Shown piece after piece: positions 1 through 11,241 of a DNA stretch of 64,000 nt. Position 1 is the first letter of the stretch, and every line of letters starts with the position of its first letter. Position numbers and translations under genes: made by a program. The notes beneath the pieces were generated by a model. The model made no database searches and was not told the DNA's origin. It was given only the letters and a program-made list of their open reading frames with translations. Source of the DNA: Purpureocillium takamizusanense (lineage: Eukaryota > Ascomycota > Sordariomycetes > Hypocreales > Ophiocordycipitaceae); the NCBI RefSeq assembly GCF_022605165.1, contig NC_063071.1:806001-870000 (forward strand), in the 5' to 3' direction.

Positions 1-439
1 CCCGTCGCCGTAAATAATACCGAGAGATCCTGGGGGGGACGTCAGTCAGCCTGCCGGACTGCCCGCACGCGGGCCTTCCCCCCCGCCTCGGTGATTCCTG
101 TACGACTTCCGAATCGGGCAATATCAAGGGCGAGGACAGATGGCCTCCTGTTGTGAGTCTACGCCGTATGTGTGTGTATGTGTAACTGTGTACGACGTAT
201 CCGTGCGCCTCATCGTTGTGCAGGACCTGTCCCCCCCATCCCCACCCCCCCCTTTTTCCTCCTGTTACCTCACCAGCACCAGCACCACCACACCCCCCCC
301 AAACCCCTATTGCTCCCTCGTGCTTCCCACCTCCATGCACGTTGTTCTGCCGCGCCGCGCCCTTTGTCTCGCGGTCTTGTTTTTTCATCCCAACACAACT
401 GCGGTCGGTGTTTCATGTTCCTGCCTTGGGTGGTAGTCG

Positions 440-530
440 GTGTGGTGGTGGTGGTTGTCGTCTGATGTTGGTGGTGGTACAGTAGCAGTGGAAGTTATGA
501 TGGTGGTGGTGGTGGGCGTGCAAAGTACAG
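440..530. repeat. GGT/GTG-rich simple repeat
   Basis: Interrupted runs of GGT/GTG lie within the non-coding left flank and create spurious poly-Val and poly-Trp reading frames. No function is apparent. Confidence 0.6.
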
Positions 531-635
531 TACGTAGTACCTCGTCGTACATGGGCCATGCGATGCTACCAAAGTACACGATGCGATGTGATGTGATGCC
601 ATCTGATGCCATCTATGCCCATTGCCGCCCTCGTG

Positions 636-692
636 TCATGATGGATGATGATGATGATGATGGTGGTGGTGATGACTGTGAGGATGATGAAG
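636..692. repeat. GAT/GGT trinucleotide microsatellite
   Basis: A run of GAT units passes into GGT units and then degenerates. It explains the Met-, Asp- or His-rich false reading frames around it. Confidence 0.75.
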
Positions 693-743
693 ATACTGCC
701 GCCGCCACGCCACGCCCACGCCCCATGCAGGTCGACGACGATG

Positions 744-779
744 GCTCACTCACTCACTCACTCGCTCGCTCGCTCACCT
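744..779. repeat. CTCA/CTCG tetranucleotide microsatellite
   Basis: About four CTCA-type units are followed by three CTCG-type units. It is a plain microsatellite in non-coding DNA. Confidence 0.75.
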
Positions 780-1561
780 CCGCCATCCATCCTTCTGTCC
801 GTCCGTCCGGCCATATTAGGACCGAAGTCGAGCAGCAGCAGCCGCCGCCACAACGGCAGTAGAGTCCGACCGACGCCGCATCGGCATCCGGGGGAGGGAC
901 ATCTAACTCACCGTGTTGTGTTGTCTTTGTGTTACGTACATGCAATCCAATATACGTTCGTATGCATGGATGCACGACGGCGACTATTTCATACCGTACC
1001 TGTACCCGTACCGCACCGTACCTAACCCTTTCTTCACGCCTCACTTTACAGTACCTTGCAGGCGGCGCCGCCGAATGCACCCTGATTTGCCGGCACACCG
1101 ATTGGCGGCACTTTTCCCACCGGCAAGACACATTGCAAGAACATGACCGTGGACCAACATCTACTACTACAGTTCTCTGTCTCGCTGGCCCCTTCTCGTG
1201 TTGCTGCTGATGCCGCCGCCACCGCCGCTGTTGTTGCATCTCGTATGATGATGCTGCAGTGCGGTCGGTGCCTTTTTGGCCCGATTCCAGGTCGCACACG
1301 GATATATGTATGACAGGGCGGTAGTTAGGTAACACAGCCTGCTGGTCGCCGACCTTTGACTTGACTGCCCCGTCATCTGTGTGTCATGCCCCTCGCATCG
1401 CACGCACGCACGTGCCATCCAAGTTCGAATCATCATCTTACATTTTCCTCTCACTCTGGTCCACGCCCTCGTTCTCGGACACGGCGGCTGAGCCGCCCGC
1501 CCTGCCCTGCCCCGTGTGGTTACATGCCGCCGCCGCCGCCGCCGCTGCCGGTCCCCCGCCA

Positions 1562-4141
1562 TCAGAGCTCGTCTCGTCCGTGGCCGCCGGCCAGGTCCTC
1601 CATGGACATTAGCTTCACCACCAGGCTCGTCCAGCCCGTAAAGTGCTTCGTTCGTTGGCCTGCCCCCGTCTCCGGGTTGTACTGCTCCCATGCGAACCCC
1701 GTCTCCGCCCAGCTTTTGTACACTGTCTCTACTAGGTTCCGCCGCAGCCTCGTGTATAGATCCCGCGCCTTGTCCTGGAACGGCCCCTTTTGCGTAGCAA
1801 CGTTCTGCAGCAAAGAAACCAGAGTCAGTAGAAAATTTCTCACCGAGAAAAAGGGGGTCAGGAGAGCGGGGGCTGCTGCTGCCTACGTAGAGTTGCGTCA
1901 CCGCCATGTAGTTCATCGGCATCCACACCGGGCTGCGCCAGTAGTTCTCGCCGGCCCCATACCCCTCGTCCTGTTGGCTCAGGCTGCGGATGCCGTGCGC
2001 GCTAAAGAGATGGCTCTCGTCACCCAGCAGCTCAAGCGTCTTGCCCAGCTTCGGATCATCCGGCTTGAGCAGCCCGACCAGGAACGGGAACAATGAAACG
2101 TATCCCTTGTGGCAGACCAGCTTGTGCTCCTCAAACTCGTCAATCGTCGCGTCGCAAAAGCATCCCTCCTTCTCTGACCAGTGCAGGTCCTGCAGGTTGC
2201 GCCGAATGGCCTCGAGGTTCCTTTCGAGCTCTGCCACTTCCTCGGCCATGCCGAGCGCGTCCGCAATGTTCAGGAGAGACTTGGTCATGAGCCCGACCCA
2301 CGACATGAGGTCGACGTGCAGCTCGCCCGGATGCGGCGGCTGCGGTCGGGGATAGTCATCCAGGCCGCTCGTGAGGCAGTGCGTCTCCGTCCGGCCTCGC
2401 CACCGGTAGGCTTCCTTTGTCGAGAAAGCCTCCCTGTCGTACGACTTGATGTCGCCCTTTTGCGTCTTCCGGAACCAGTCGTACTGCCGTCGCAGGAGCG
2501 GGTACAGCTTTCGCAAATACTCCTCCCCAAGCTCCACGTTATCCAGATGCGCCCGGTAGAGCGTCTCGTCTTGCGAAAGCGTCTCCTTCTCCGCCCGTTG
2601 CGTGCCGTTGGCCTTGCGCAAGCGCTCCATGAACCCCTCAATGACCAGGAACAGCGTTGGCGGGTTGGCGTAGTGCGGGTACTGCACCTGAAACTCCTCG
2701 GGCACCTTGCTCCGCGCCTCGGCCCCCAAGATCTGCTCCCGGGGGATCCAGCCGTCATCGTCCATGGTCTTGTACCAGCTCTTGATAATCTCCAGCGTCA
2801 GGTCCATGTCCCAGTCCGCAATGGGCACCAGGTGGAAGCCCTCGTCCCACAGAAACCCGCGTGGGAAGAAGGGCCGCGAGGGGATGCTGGTGAAGAGCTC
2901 ATACGGGCCCTCCATCTTCTGCGCCCGGCGCCCCCTGGCCTCTGCGGCGTCCACCCAAAAGTTCTCGTTGTCCTCGTCGTACTCGGGGGCGTAGGACCGA
3001 TCAATGAGCTGCTCGCCGTAAAAGTAGCCCACGCCGCCCAGCAAGTTGGAGAACATGCTCTTGCCCAACGCCAGGTACTTGTCCGCCTTGAACGGAGCCT
3101 TCAAATCAAAGACCTTGCCGAATCTCTGCGAAAACGACTCCGAGGTCCTCTTGATCTCGTGGGTGAGCTCCTCCGACGTGAGTGCCTTGCCTGCCGAGCC
3201 CGACGAGAAAATGACGTCAAACTCAAACGGACCCTCAAACGTCTTCTGGATAATGTGCACGTTGCCTTGACCAGGGTCATGATCGACCCGGTATACCTGC
3301 CACGGCGGCGGAGCAGCTGCGTCGCCATACGTCTCCTGGACGTATTGAGCGGCCTTTTGGAGCTGTTGGAAGAGGATCGGCTTGGCCTGCCACAACAGGT
3401 TGTCCGCGTATTGCAGGCTCCCAACCACGGTTGTGTCACCGTGCCGTTTCGTCGACAGGTCGTGGTCGACCGACGGATGCTTGCCCTTGCCTTTGGTCAC
3501 CAGAATCGAATAGTCGCCGAGGGACTTGGAGTTGCCCTTGAGGGCCACGTCTCCTTCGAAGCCAAACTCGGTGCCCGCGCCCTCCACTTGCAGGTCGCCC
3601 TCGCCGTCCTGCGCAAAGTAGTAGTACACCGTCGTCTTCTGGTCCTCTGGCGCGCCGTCCCGCAGCTCGCCCTTGATCCTGACGGCCCAGCTGCCGCCGT
3701 GGCTGCCGCCGGGCACCTTGACAAAGGACGTCGTCAGGTCAAGCTTATTGCCCTCGTCGTGAATCGTCTGCACGCCGCCGGTTCTCGCATCGTATTCGTC
3801 CCAGCCGTAGCCCCGCATCTCCTCGCCTTGCTCACATGTGAGCCGGAAGCCTGGGCGCGCATCTGTCAGCAACGCAAGCATCGCAACATCGCCAGGCAAT
3901 GCTACCCACCGTCCTTGACGTCCTCGTAGCCATCCATGCGACTCCACATCAGCGTCGACCACAGCCCCTCGGGGAGTCTTGGCCGGACACCAAAGTATAG
4001 ATTCGGCTTGTACGGCCCCCATAGCAGGCTCTGGTTGTTCAGGCGGCCAACCTCGCTGCTCAGCACGGCGTCGTCGCCCGCGGCTGCCACCCCGGCCGTC
4101 AGGGCCGCAGCCGCGGCGATCAATTGGCTGAGTCTGGCCAT
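1562..4141 (-). CDS. GLS1: Mannosyl-oligosaccharide glucosidase (glucosidase I, GH63)
   Basis: This ER enzyme removes the outermost alpha-1,2-linked glucose from the Glc3Man9GlcNAc2 N-glycan, the first trimming step after transfer to nascent protein (family knowledge). I read three exons: 4141-3910, 3862-1887 and 1804-1562. The introns (GTGGGT...CAG and GTAGGC...CAG) keep the frame and give 816 residues, normal for GH63. Residues 1-22 form a hydrophobic, Ala-rich signal peptide or anchor. The N-terminal beta-sandwich begins near NQSLLWGPYKPNLYFGVRPR. The C-terminal toroid carries WDEGFH, SGLDDYPRP and GENYWRSPVWMPMNY, which are hallmarks of the family. A single long frame (4148-1167) also covers most of it but misses the signal peptide and reads through the last intron. 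It shares a 551 bp upstream spacer with the snRNP gene. Identification is firm; the fungal names Cwh41 and Gls1 both apply. Confidence 0.95.
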
Positions 4142-4692
4142 TGTGCAAAAGTTCTCGAGGCCTAGTCGATCATGAGGCAGAGCTTCTGAGTGGAAGACTG
4201 CAATTGAGCGAAAGTGTAACGGTAGAGGCCGGGCGGATGGCAAGGCCCGTTCGTCGTCGTCGGTGCTTCTGAATCTGGAATCAAGGAGTTTCGGGCCACG
4301 TTGGGAGTGTGGGGGGACGTCAGGGCAGGCGAGGCTGAGCGTCATCGGCCGCTGAACCGACCCCCCAAAGCTCGGGGCGTGCAGGTACCTACGGGCTAGC
4401 CCCTCACCAGCCACCCCACGCCCCTGCTGAGCCACAGCGGCCCCCACGCCGCGCGCCGGCGCCAACGTCACTGGAACTTTCTGCATGTTTCCTTCACCTC
4501 CTTCACCACCATCACCATCGGCCTGAACCCCAAAATCGCCTTGCACCCTTCCACACACGAGACTTTTTGCTGTGCGCCCACGACCGCGCCCTGCGCCGCG
4601 CACGCACAACCAACGGCAGACATCACTCACTCGCTCGGCCGCTCACCCACAGACAACAGACGCGCGCGCGCCGCATCCCGCCGGCATTCATC
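4142..4692. promoter_or_regulatory. Divergent promoter spacer, GLS1 / snRNP 27K
   Basis: These 551 bp separate two genes transcribed away from each other, so both promoters must lie here. No TATA box stands out. The right half is C-rich with repeated CACC and CTCAC stretches typical of fungal 5' UTRs. Confidence 0.55.
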
Positions 4693-5478
4693 ATGAGCGA
4701 CTCTCGTCGCGGCCGGCGGCCCAACAGCCACCAAATGTGGGACGACACCGACCGCGACCGACAACAGCCCCGCGAGCGCGACCGTGACATGCGGGACCGC
4801 CGAGGGTACCGCTCAAGGTCGCGTGAGCGCTCCTCACCAGATAGACGACACAGAGATCGCGACGCTCCATCGGACAGGGGACGCGGCGGCGGCGGCGGCG
4901 GTGGCAGGGGCCGTGGCCGTGACCGGGAGCCGCGCGCCCGGTACGACGACAGGGACCGGCGCGATCGCGACCGCCGGGAAGACCGACGAGACGACTACCA
5001 CGACAGGGATGGCTACAACGGCGGCGCCGCGCGACGGCGCTCCGCCTCCCCGCGAAGTGCCAGCCCCGCCAGCGGCCTGCCTACGCGCTCCCGCCCGCGA
5101 GACTCTCCCCACGGCGACGACAAACCCGACTCGCGGCGCCGCAGCCGGTCGCCCCGCGCTGCACGCCACACATCGGACCGATCCCCCCAGCGGCGGCGGC
5201 GCGGCGGCGGCGACAAGGGTGACGCCATGGACGTGGTGGAGCAGGGAAAGGACGACGACGGCGAGGCGGTCGAGGAGGAGGGGGAGGGGGAGGGGGAGCT
5301 CGACCCGGACGCCGCCGCCATGCAGGCCATGCTGGGCTTCGGCGGGTTCGGCACCACCAAGGGCAAGAAGATTGCGGGCAACGACGTCGGCGGCGTGCGC
5401 AAGGAGAAAAAGTCCGAGTACAGGCAGTACATGAACCGGCAGGGCGGGTTCAACCGGCCGCTCAGCCCGTCGCGATGA
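4693..5478 (+). CDS. U4/U6.U5 tri-snRNP-associated 27 kDa-type protein
   Basis: The 261-residue protein has an N-terminal half dominated by RD, RS, DR and RR dipeptides, as in SR-type splicing factors, with a Gly-rich stretch (GGGGGGGRGRGR). An acidic linker follows. The C-terminal ~55 residues match the SNRNP27 family: AMLGFGGFGTTKGKK, then VGGVRKEKKSEYRQYMNRQG and FNRPLSPSR. In human cells SNRNP27 belongs to the U4/U6.U5 tri-snRNP and influences 5' splice-site choice; a similar nuclear role is inferred here. The ATG at 4693 starts MSDSRRGRRPN; the open frame extends further upstream but without an ATG in it. There is no intron. It faces the formin gene tail to tail. Confidence 0.9.
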   Translation: MSDSRRGRRPNSHQMWDDTDRDRQQPRERDRDMRDRRGYRSRSRERSSPDRRHRDRDAPSDRGRGGGGGGGRGRGRDREPRARYDDRDRRDRDRREDRRDDYHDRDGYNGGAARRRSASPRSASPASGLPTRSRPRDSPHGDDKPDSRRRSRSPRAARHTSDRSPQRRRRGGGDKGDAMDVVEQGKDDDGEAVEEEGEGEGELDPDAAAMQAMLGFGGFGTTKGKKIAGNDVGGVRKEKKSEYRQYMNRQGGFNRPLSPSR

Positions 5479-6038
5479 CGGAAAAAAAAACGCCAGCGGC
5501 AGAGAGGAGCGGTCGGTCGGGGCGGCAGCAGCAGCAGCAGCAGCACGGCGCGTACCCGTTTGGCTTGGGATGGAACCTTTGGCACGTCGCGCCGCAGCAG
5601 TGCTTTTCGTGCATGGTTGGCGGTGGTGGTTGTTGGTTGCGTGGCGTTGGTCTGGAGCGGCGCAATGGGACATGCGACTTTTTCTTTCGTGCATCTTGTC
5701 GGTTATATCAACTTAATACATGATATTAAACGCCTGTCACGTTGCTTTGTACGTGCCCACGCATTATTGCCTCGTCGTACAAGAACAAAATGTCATTGGG
5801 ATATGCATCAAATGGCAAGGGTAAAGCGGCATGTGCGACCAACACTCGGTCAGGTACGCGCAACTCCAAGACTTGGGAGAATTGAAGCGACTGTACTTTG
5901 TAAGATACATGCGACTCGCAACCTTCCCCGCTCGCCACTAAATCTTGCCCAACATATCCCTTGCGACCCTCGCCTCCGTCCGCGCCATGTAGATAATAAA
6001 ACATTACGTACTGCAGACGGTATGCTGTCGCTCGCTGC
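5479..6038. other. Convergent 3' spacer, snRNP 27K / formin
   Basis: These 560 bp lie between two genes that end towards each other, so they should hold both 3' UTRs. The sequence is locally AT-richer (around 5705-5735 and 5990-6010), which suits polyadenylation on either strand. No gene is supported. Confidence 0.6.
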
Positions 6039-9000
6039 CTATGCATTTAAGTCCGTGCTGATGCTAGCCCTCTCGTCCTTGTCCGTCGGCCGTTCCTCGG
6101 TGTCACCTTCGACGCCCTCCGTCTCTTCACTCGCCTTGGTATTGTCTTCCTCTGCAGGGGGGCCGTCGTCACCGCCCAGTGTGCTGTCGTCCCCTTGACT
6201 CGCCGCTGCCTTCTCTCTCCGCCTCCTGCGCAGCCGCCGCTCCTCCTCCGCCGTCTGTCTCCTCGCCTTGCGCAGGCTCTCCCTCTTGTCGAGGTCATCC
6301 CCGTCGGCCCCCTCGCCCCCACGCATACCTTGCAGAAGCGCCGCGGCCCTATCTGCCACGTCGGCCTCGCCGTCGTGAGGCGACGTGAGCGCAGGGCTGA
6401 GCGGGTTGCCTTCTTCGCTGATCGTCTCCTCCTTGTACAGCACAGCTTCCGCCTCGGGGATCTCGTTGAGGTCGGGTATTTTTTGGCCCGACGCGACGCG
6501 AACCTGGTGCCTGTCCTTGAGCCTTGCGCGGCGGCGACGGTCTCTCTGGTCCCGAGCCTGAGGCGCGGCGGCCCGGAGCTTCTCCAAGAGCGAGTCCATG
6601 GCACCGGTGCTTGTCGGCGAGGGAGCGCCATTGTCTGCGAGCGCTGAGACAGCCTTTTGCTGGGCATGTTTGCGCTTCATCGAGGCTTCGTTGCGTCTCC
6701 TCGTCTCTTCCAGCTGCACGTTCTTCTCTCGCGATTTCTTCCACTCGCTCAGGAACGTCGCCAGCTTGTGGAAGAAATCTCTCCTGGCGTTTTCGTCGGT
6801 CGGGTCTTCGCCGTAAAACACCATGATGTCCTTGTACGTCTTCATCATCTCGTCCAGATACAGCTCCATCTGCTCTGCCTTTCTGCGAGCATCCTTCATG
6901 CATCTCTGGACCACCTGGCTCACGCGGTCCTGCGGGTGGAACTTCTTCGGATCGCTCAGGTTGCCCGAATCCAGGGACATTTGCACGTTGCGGATATTGT
7001 CGACGTATTTCTTGGCGTCCGTGCTGAGCTGCTCGACGTTTACCTTTTGCGCAGCCAAAACACCACTTATGTCGCCCACAAAGCCCTCCCATTCGGGGTA
7101 CTGGTTGCGCACAATGCGCTCCACAAGGTCCGCCAACGTCGACTCGTTCTTGTCATCCTTGACCATGCCCAGTCGTGCCAGCGAGCTGAGCTTGAAGCCG
7201 CGAGCCTGTTTATTGGCGTCGTTCATGTAGTTTCCGATGTCAAGAATAAGGCCTAGGACGTTCATGAGTGACACAGAGTCTCGAAGGCTCTCCGAGACTG
7301 TGACGACTTGGCGGATACGCTCGTTGAGCTCATCATAGTCCGACTCGAAGCTGCGCGTGAGCGCCAAAGCCCTCATTCTGCTCTTCCAGTAGTGATGAAG
7401 CTCAAATGCCGTGTAAAGGTAGATCTGGTCCTGGCGTGTCAGCTCTGACGGGTCCATTTCCCTTGTCTGACTGTTTGCGTCTGGCCCTGTCAAATCTCGG
7501 CTGTACGGGGCCATCTGCTTCGCGGTGTTGTCAGGGATGTTGCACAGATCATCCTTTTGCAAAAAGTCCATGACGACCTGGTTGTCCAAGACGTCCTTGT
7601 CGCAGTGTATGATCATCTGCACAATCTTCTCCACCGAGTGCTGCGAGAACTTGGCAAGGGCGATTTCTGCGACAGGTCAGCCTGGAATGCCTAGTCATTT
7701 GGACCGTCAATATCTTACCGTATGCCTTTCGCAAATCTGCAGAGATGATTTGTTTCTTGTCGCCCTTTTTAGAAGAGCCGCCGCCAAGTTGCTTGATCTC
7801 CTTGGCCATGAACAGCTTCTCGACTTCATCCAAAATTCCCTTGCGGGTGAGCTCGTTGTACTTTTCTTCCCTCTCCTCCGCCGTGGGAGCATGTGCAGCC
7901 CAGTGGCTGGATTCAGGGGTATCGACCTTATCCCAGTGCAGCGCCTTGAGCTTCTTCTTGGGCCTCACAACGGGCAGTCCGATACCGGGAGCGGCGGCAA
8001 ACGCTGGCTTTTGCGGCAAGAAGCCGCCAGATAAGGGCCCTGGCAACGGCGGAGGTGGTGGAGGCATAGCTGCTGAGCCAGGCATCGGGGGTGGCGGGGG
8101 CGGCGGTGGAGGAGCTCCTGGCATCATGCCAGGCATAGGTGGTGGCGGCGGTGGCGGCGGAGGGGGAGGCGCACCAGGGACCTGGCCCGGCATGGGAGGT
8201 GGAGGAGGAGGAGGCGGCGGCGGCGGCGCTGCAGCGGCGGCCGGCTCGCTGACATCGATCTTCGGGGTGTCTCCATCCGAAGGCGTGAGAGGCGTGGAGG
8301 ACTCGATGCTGGGGTGAGTCGGGCCAGTCGTGACGCCATCTCCATCCTCAGAGTCGCTTCCTTCGTACTTCTTGACCTTGGCACCGATCTCATCGACTAA
8401 ACCGGCTTGTTGCCTGGGGTCAATGACGGGACGCTTCATCTCAACGATCCTGGGTCGTTCGTAGATGACTCCGTCGTCGCCCTCAGTCTCGTCGCCTTCT
8501 TCGATGGCATCGTCGTCGGCCCTGGGCGCGTTGACAGGTTTGCGTGAGATCTTCGTCTGTCGGCTTATACTGCCAAGCACGCTGTTGGTAAAGTCTCGTG
8601 GCGGAGTCCCACCGCCGACTGGTGTCATGGGTTCGTCGCCCTCCATCTCTTCGCGCAAGGCGCGCAACCGATCTGAAGGGCCGTTCGCCTCGCCCCAGAC
8701 CCTGCCCTCCAACTTGTACTGCGTCTTCTGCCTTTCGAGCTGTCTCTGGAGGCGATCCATGAGCTGTTCGCGGTCCAGGATGCCTTGCATCTGCGAGGCA
8801 TCCTTGGCAGCGTTTTCGGGTTTCTTGCTGCCCTTGAGAGCGTTGGAGGCCGCAATGTCTTGGGCGTCGCGGAGCATCAGATAGAGTTCGCGCGTCTCCA
8901 ACTCGTTCCTCTGAGCTTCTTTTGCTCTCAAAGCCTGCAGGTTTTCTAACTCGGCTTTCAGGCCATCGGCTTGTCGCCGTTGCGCCTCGATGAAACGTGA

Positions 9001-11241
9001 CTGCTCATCTAGCTGCTTCTGCATCTTGGCGACCAGACCATCCGCGCCAAGCTCTAGCCTTGCGCGCATCTCATCGCGCTCCGCCATGGCGGCATCTGCG
9101 ATTTGGCGCGACTCCAAGGCTTCATCTTGTGCCTGCCTGGCCTCCGAGTCCGTATGCAGCTTGTCGAGGAGACTCTGTACGGTAAAGTTGAGGCTCTGCT
9201 TCAAGTCCAGGTTCGGTAGACGTCGGTCCATGGCCACGTAGCTGAGCATCGAATCGACGAGTTGAAACATTCGCAACCGCTCCTCACCATCGTTAGCGCG
9301 AATGAGCATGAGATGCTGCAGAGCCGAGATGAAGTAGTCCTGGGACTTGCTTCCTTGTATGCGCTGCTGAATGGCATCAACGATTTGGACGGGGTCTGTC
9401 AAGTCCTTCATCTCGCCCTCGACATTGTCCTTGATGCTGCTGTTTTCCCTCTCGAGCATGTCTTCGTAGTCGATCGCCTCGTTCGTTCGGTAGCGTTCGA
9501 TCTGCTTGTCAAGCAGCTCATACTGGAACCCCTCCATTTTCGTCAAGATCCTCTTGATGCCACAAGCCGTGAACTGGGCCCGGATGTGCACTCTCAGCTG
9601 AAGGTCGCGCTCGGGGGAGTCCACGATCATGCTGATGAGCATCAACGTCGCAACCGCGTATTCCATGAGCAGGTTCTCCATGCCGATGCCACCCGTGCGA
9701 AGCTCTTCGCTGGCGCCGACGAGGCTGCCCATCTTGCCTCGGCCGTCGACCGTCACCTCAACTAGCCGCATCCAAGCATCAAATCTGCCATTCTCTCCTG
9801 ATTGCGCCTTGACCTCGTCCAGCGCCTGGATGACCTTGAGATGTCCTTCGCCGTTCTCGCCCCAGGTACACAAGAAGGTCAGGATTTCACTGACAAGCTT
9901 CCTGGTGGTGATGCGTGAAGACGTGAGTGACGTGGCCAGGGCGAGTAAGACCTTGGACTGCATGAGCGCATCGTCGGCGCCGAATTTGTTGTTCATCAGC
10001 GCCTTGAGGCACTTGACGATGTCATATTCGCGATCGAGGTTCTTTTCGGCCTTGTTGCTGTCGGGCGCGGGGCCGACAGCTGTCTTGCGGTTGAGCTTCA
10101 GCAGCAGAGTCACCAGCGCAACCTGGCCCTGGCACTCGACAAATCGTTTTACCCAGCCTATCTGTTGCGTGCGGAGGTTGACTTCGAGGCTCCCCATGCC
10201 CTTCGAGTCCAGCCTGTCCTCCATGACTTTCCGCACGTACCATTCCGGCGCGCCCTCTTCGTCGGAGTAGGTGGTGACGTCGGGCGTCGTGTACTGATTC
10301 GTCCGAGCGGTCTGTCTGCGCTTCTGCTCTCCCTGCCACTCTGTCAAGCGATCTTGGTGCAGCAGTGTCCACTTCTTCTGTGGAGGGTAAGCCATCATCT
10401 GCCGTCTGGCCTGTTCCGGGAGGTTGTGCCATCCTCGCTTCTGCATCAGCTGCATGAACATCTGTTCGACGACATTGTCGTCGTCGGGCTTGGGAAAGTA
10501 GAAGCCGTCGTGCCCGCCGCCCCCAGAGAGCTTGGTCAGGCGATGCGAATCTCGATGCGAGGCCTGAGAGCCGTAGGAGCTCTGAGACGATGTGGTAGGA
10601 AGAGCTGCTTGCGATGAGCGCGCCATTCCTCCTACTTCACGATAGGCCGGATTACCTGAGTATAAGCTGAGGTTGTCCCCCGAGACCCGGCCGTTCGGAG
10701 CCATGTAAGAGTCGTAGCGAGAACCGTTGACGGTGCTGGCAACGCTGCCACGAGGAGGGCCCCATTGCTGGAACTGTGCCTGACGGCCGGTCGAGGCCAT
10801 AGTCACGTTCATACCGCTAGTGTGGGGTCGCGCCGTAGAGGCATGGGATCCGGGGTGGAGGCTCGACGGATCAAAGGTTGGGTACTGGTGGAAGTCCGAG
10901 CCGACTTTGTTTAGATGATGCGGCAAGGGATCGCGGCGCACAGGCACTTGATCGGATTTCGGGAGGTATTCGACGGGGATCGGAGACCGCGGGCCGGCCG
11001 GGACACTCTCGTAGGGTATCGAGGTTACCACGCCCGCCGTCATGTTGATTCCCAAGTCTGGGGACGCGGGCGCATCGATGGAGACTGTGGAGGAGTCTCG
11101 TTTGTGGCGCGAGACGCGCGAGCTCATGGTGCTGGCGATATCGAGGTGGTCGGTTTCGGTCGTCCGCCGGTCCTTGTTCTTGCTCCGGGAGAATATGGAG
11201 CGGCCGCCCGAGGACTGCCTCGACTTGTCTGCGGACGACAT
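6039..11241 (-). CDS. sepA: Diaphanous-related formin (SepA/Bni1 type)
   Basis: Formins nucleate and elongate unbranched actin filaments, and the fungal SepA/Bni1 type builds actin cables at hyphal tips and the septation ring. Two exons, 11241-7719 and 7666-6039, join through a GTAAGA...CAG intron and give 1716 residues, close to other SepA proteins. Order: a disordered N-terminus; GTPase-binding/FH3 region at about 250-680 (starts near VVEQMFMQLMQKRGWHNLP); coiled coil at about 690-850; FH1 at about 1004-1071 with three long proline runs separated by MPG; FH2 at about 1093-1485 (KALHWDKVD near its start); and a C-terminal autoinhibitory DAD at about 1529-1562 (MDSLLEKLRAAAP, then a basic cluster). 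All parts of a Rho-regulated formin are present. The intron lies inside FH2, so the unspliced frame stops early. Only one formin gene is usual in filamentous ascomycetes, so it is likely essential. Confidence 0.95.
8030..8235. repeat. GGC/GGT-rich tract encoding the formin FH1 polyproline
   Basis: On the + strand this is a chain of GGC, GGT and GGA triplets. On the - strand it reads as proline runs of about 12, 11, 9 and 6 residues, the profilin-binding track of the formin. It is prone to length change and sequencing error. Confidence 0.8.

Larger units (their letters stand above)
1..1561. other. Non-coding left flank, low complexity
   Basis: I see no gene here. Open frames exist on both strands, but their translations are runs of Pro, Thr, Val, Arg or Cys made by simple repeats, with no domain and no convincing splice structure. 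The stretch lies downstream of the glucosidase I stop codon, so its right end is probably that gene's 3' UTR. A gene whose coding part lies left of the window cannot be excluded. Confidence 0.6.

Noticed and set aside
2181..3929. 582-codon open frame antisense to glucosidase I
   Set aside because: It mirrors a clearly conserved GH63 coding region on the other strand. Long antisense frames are expected in GC-rich genes with biased third positions; the translation has no domain.
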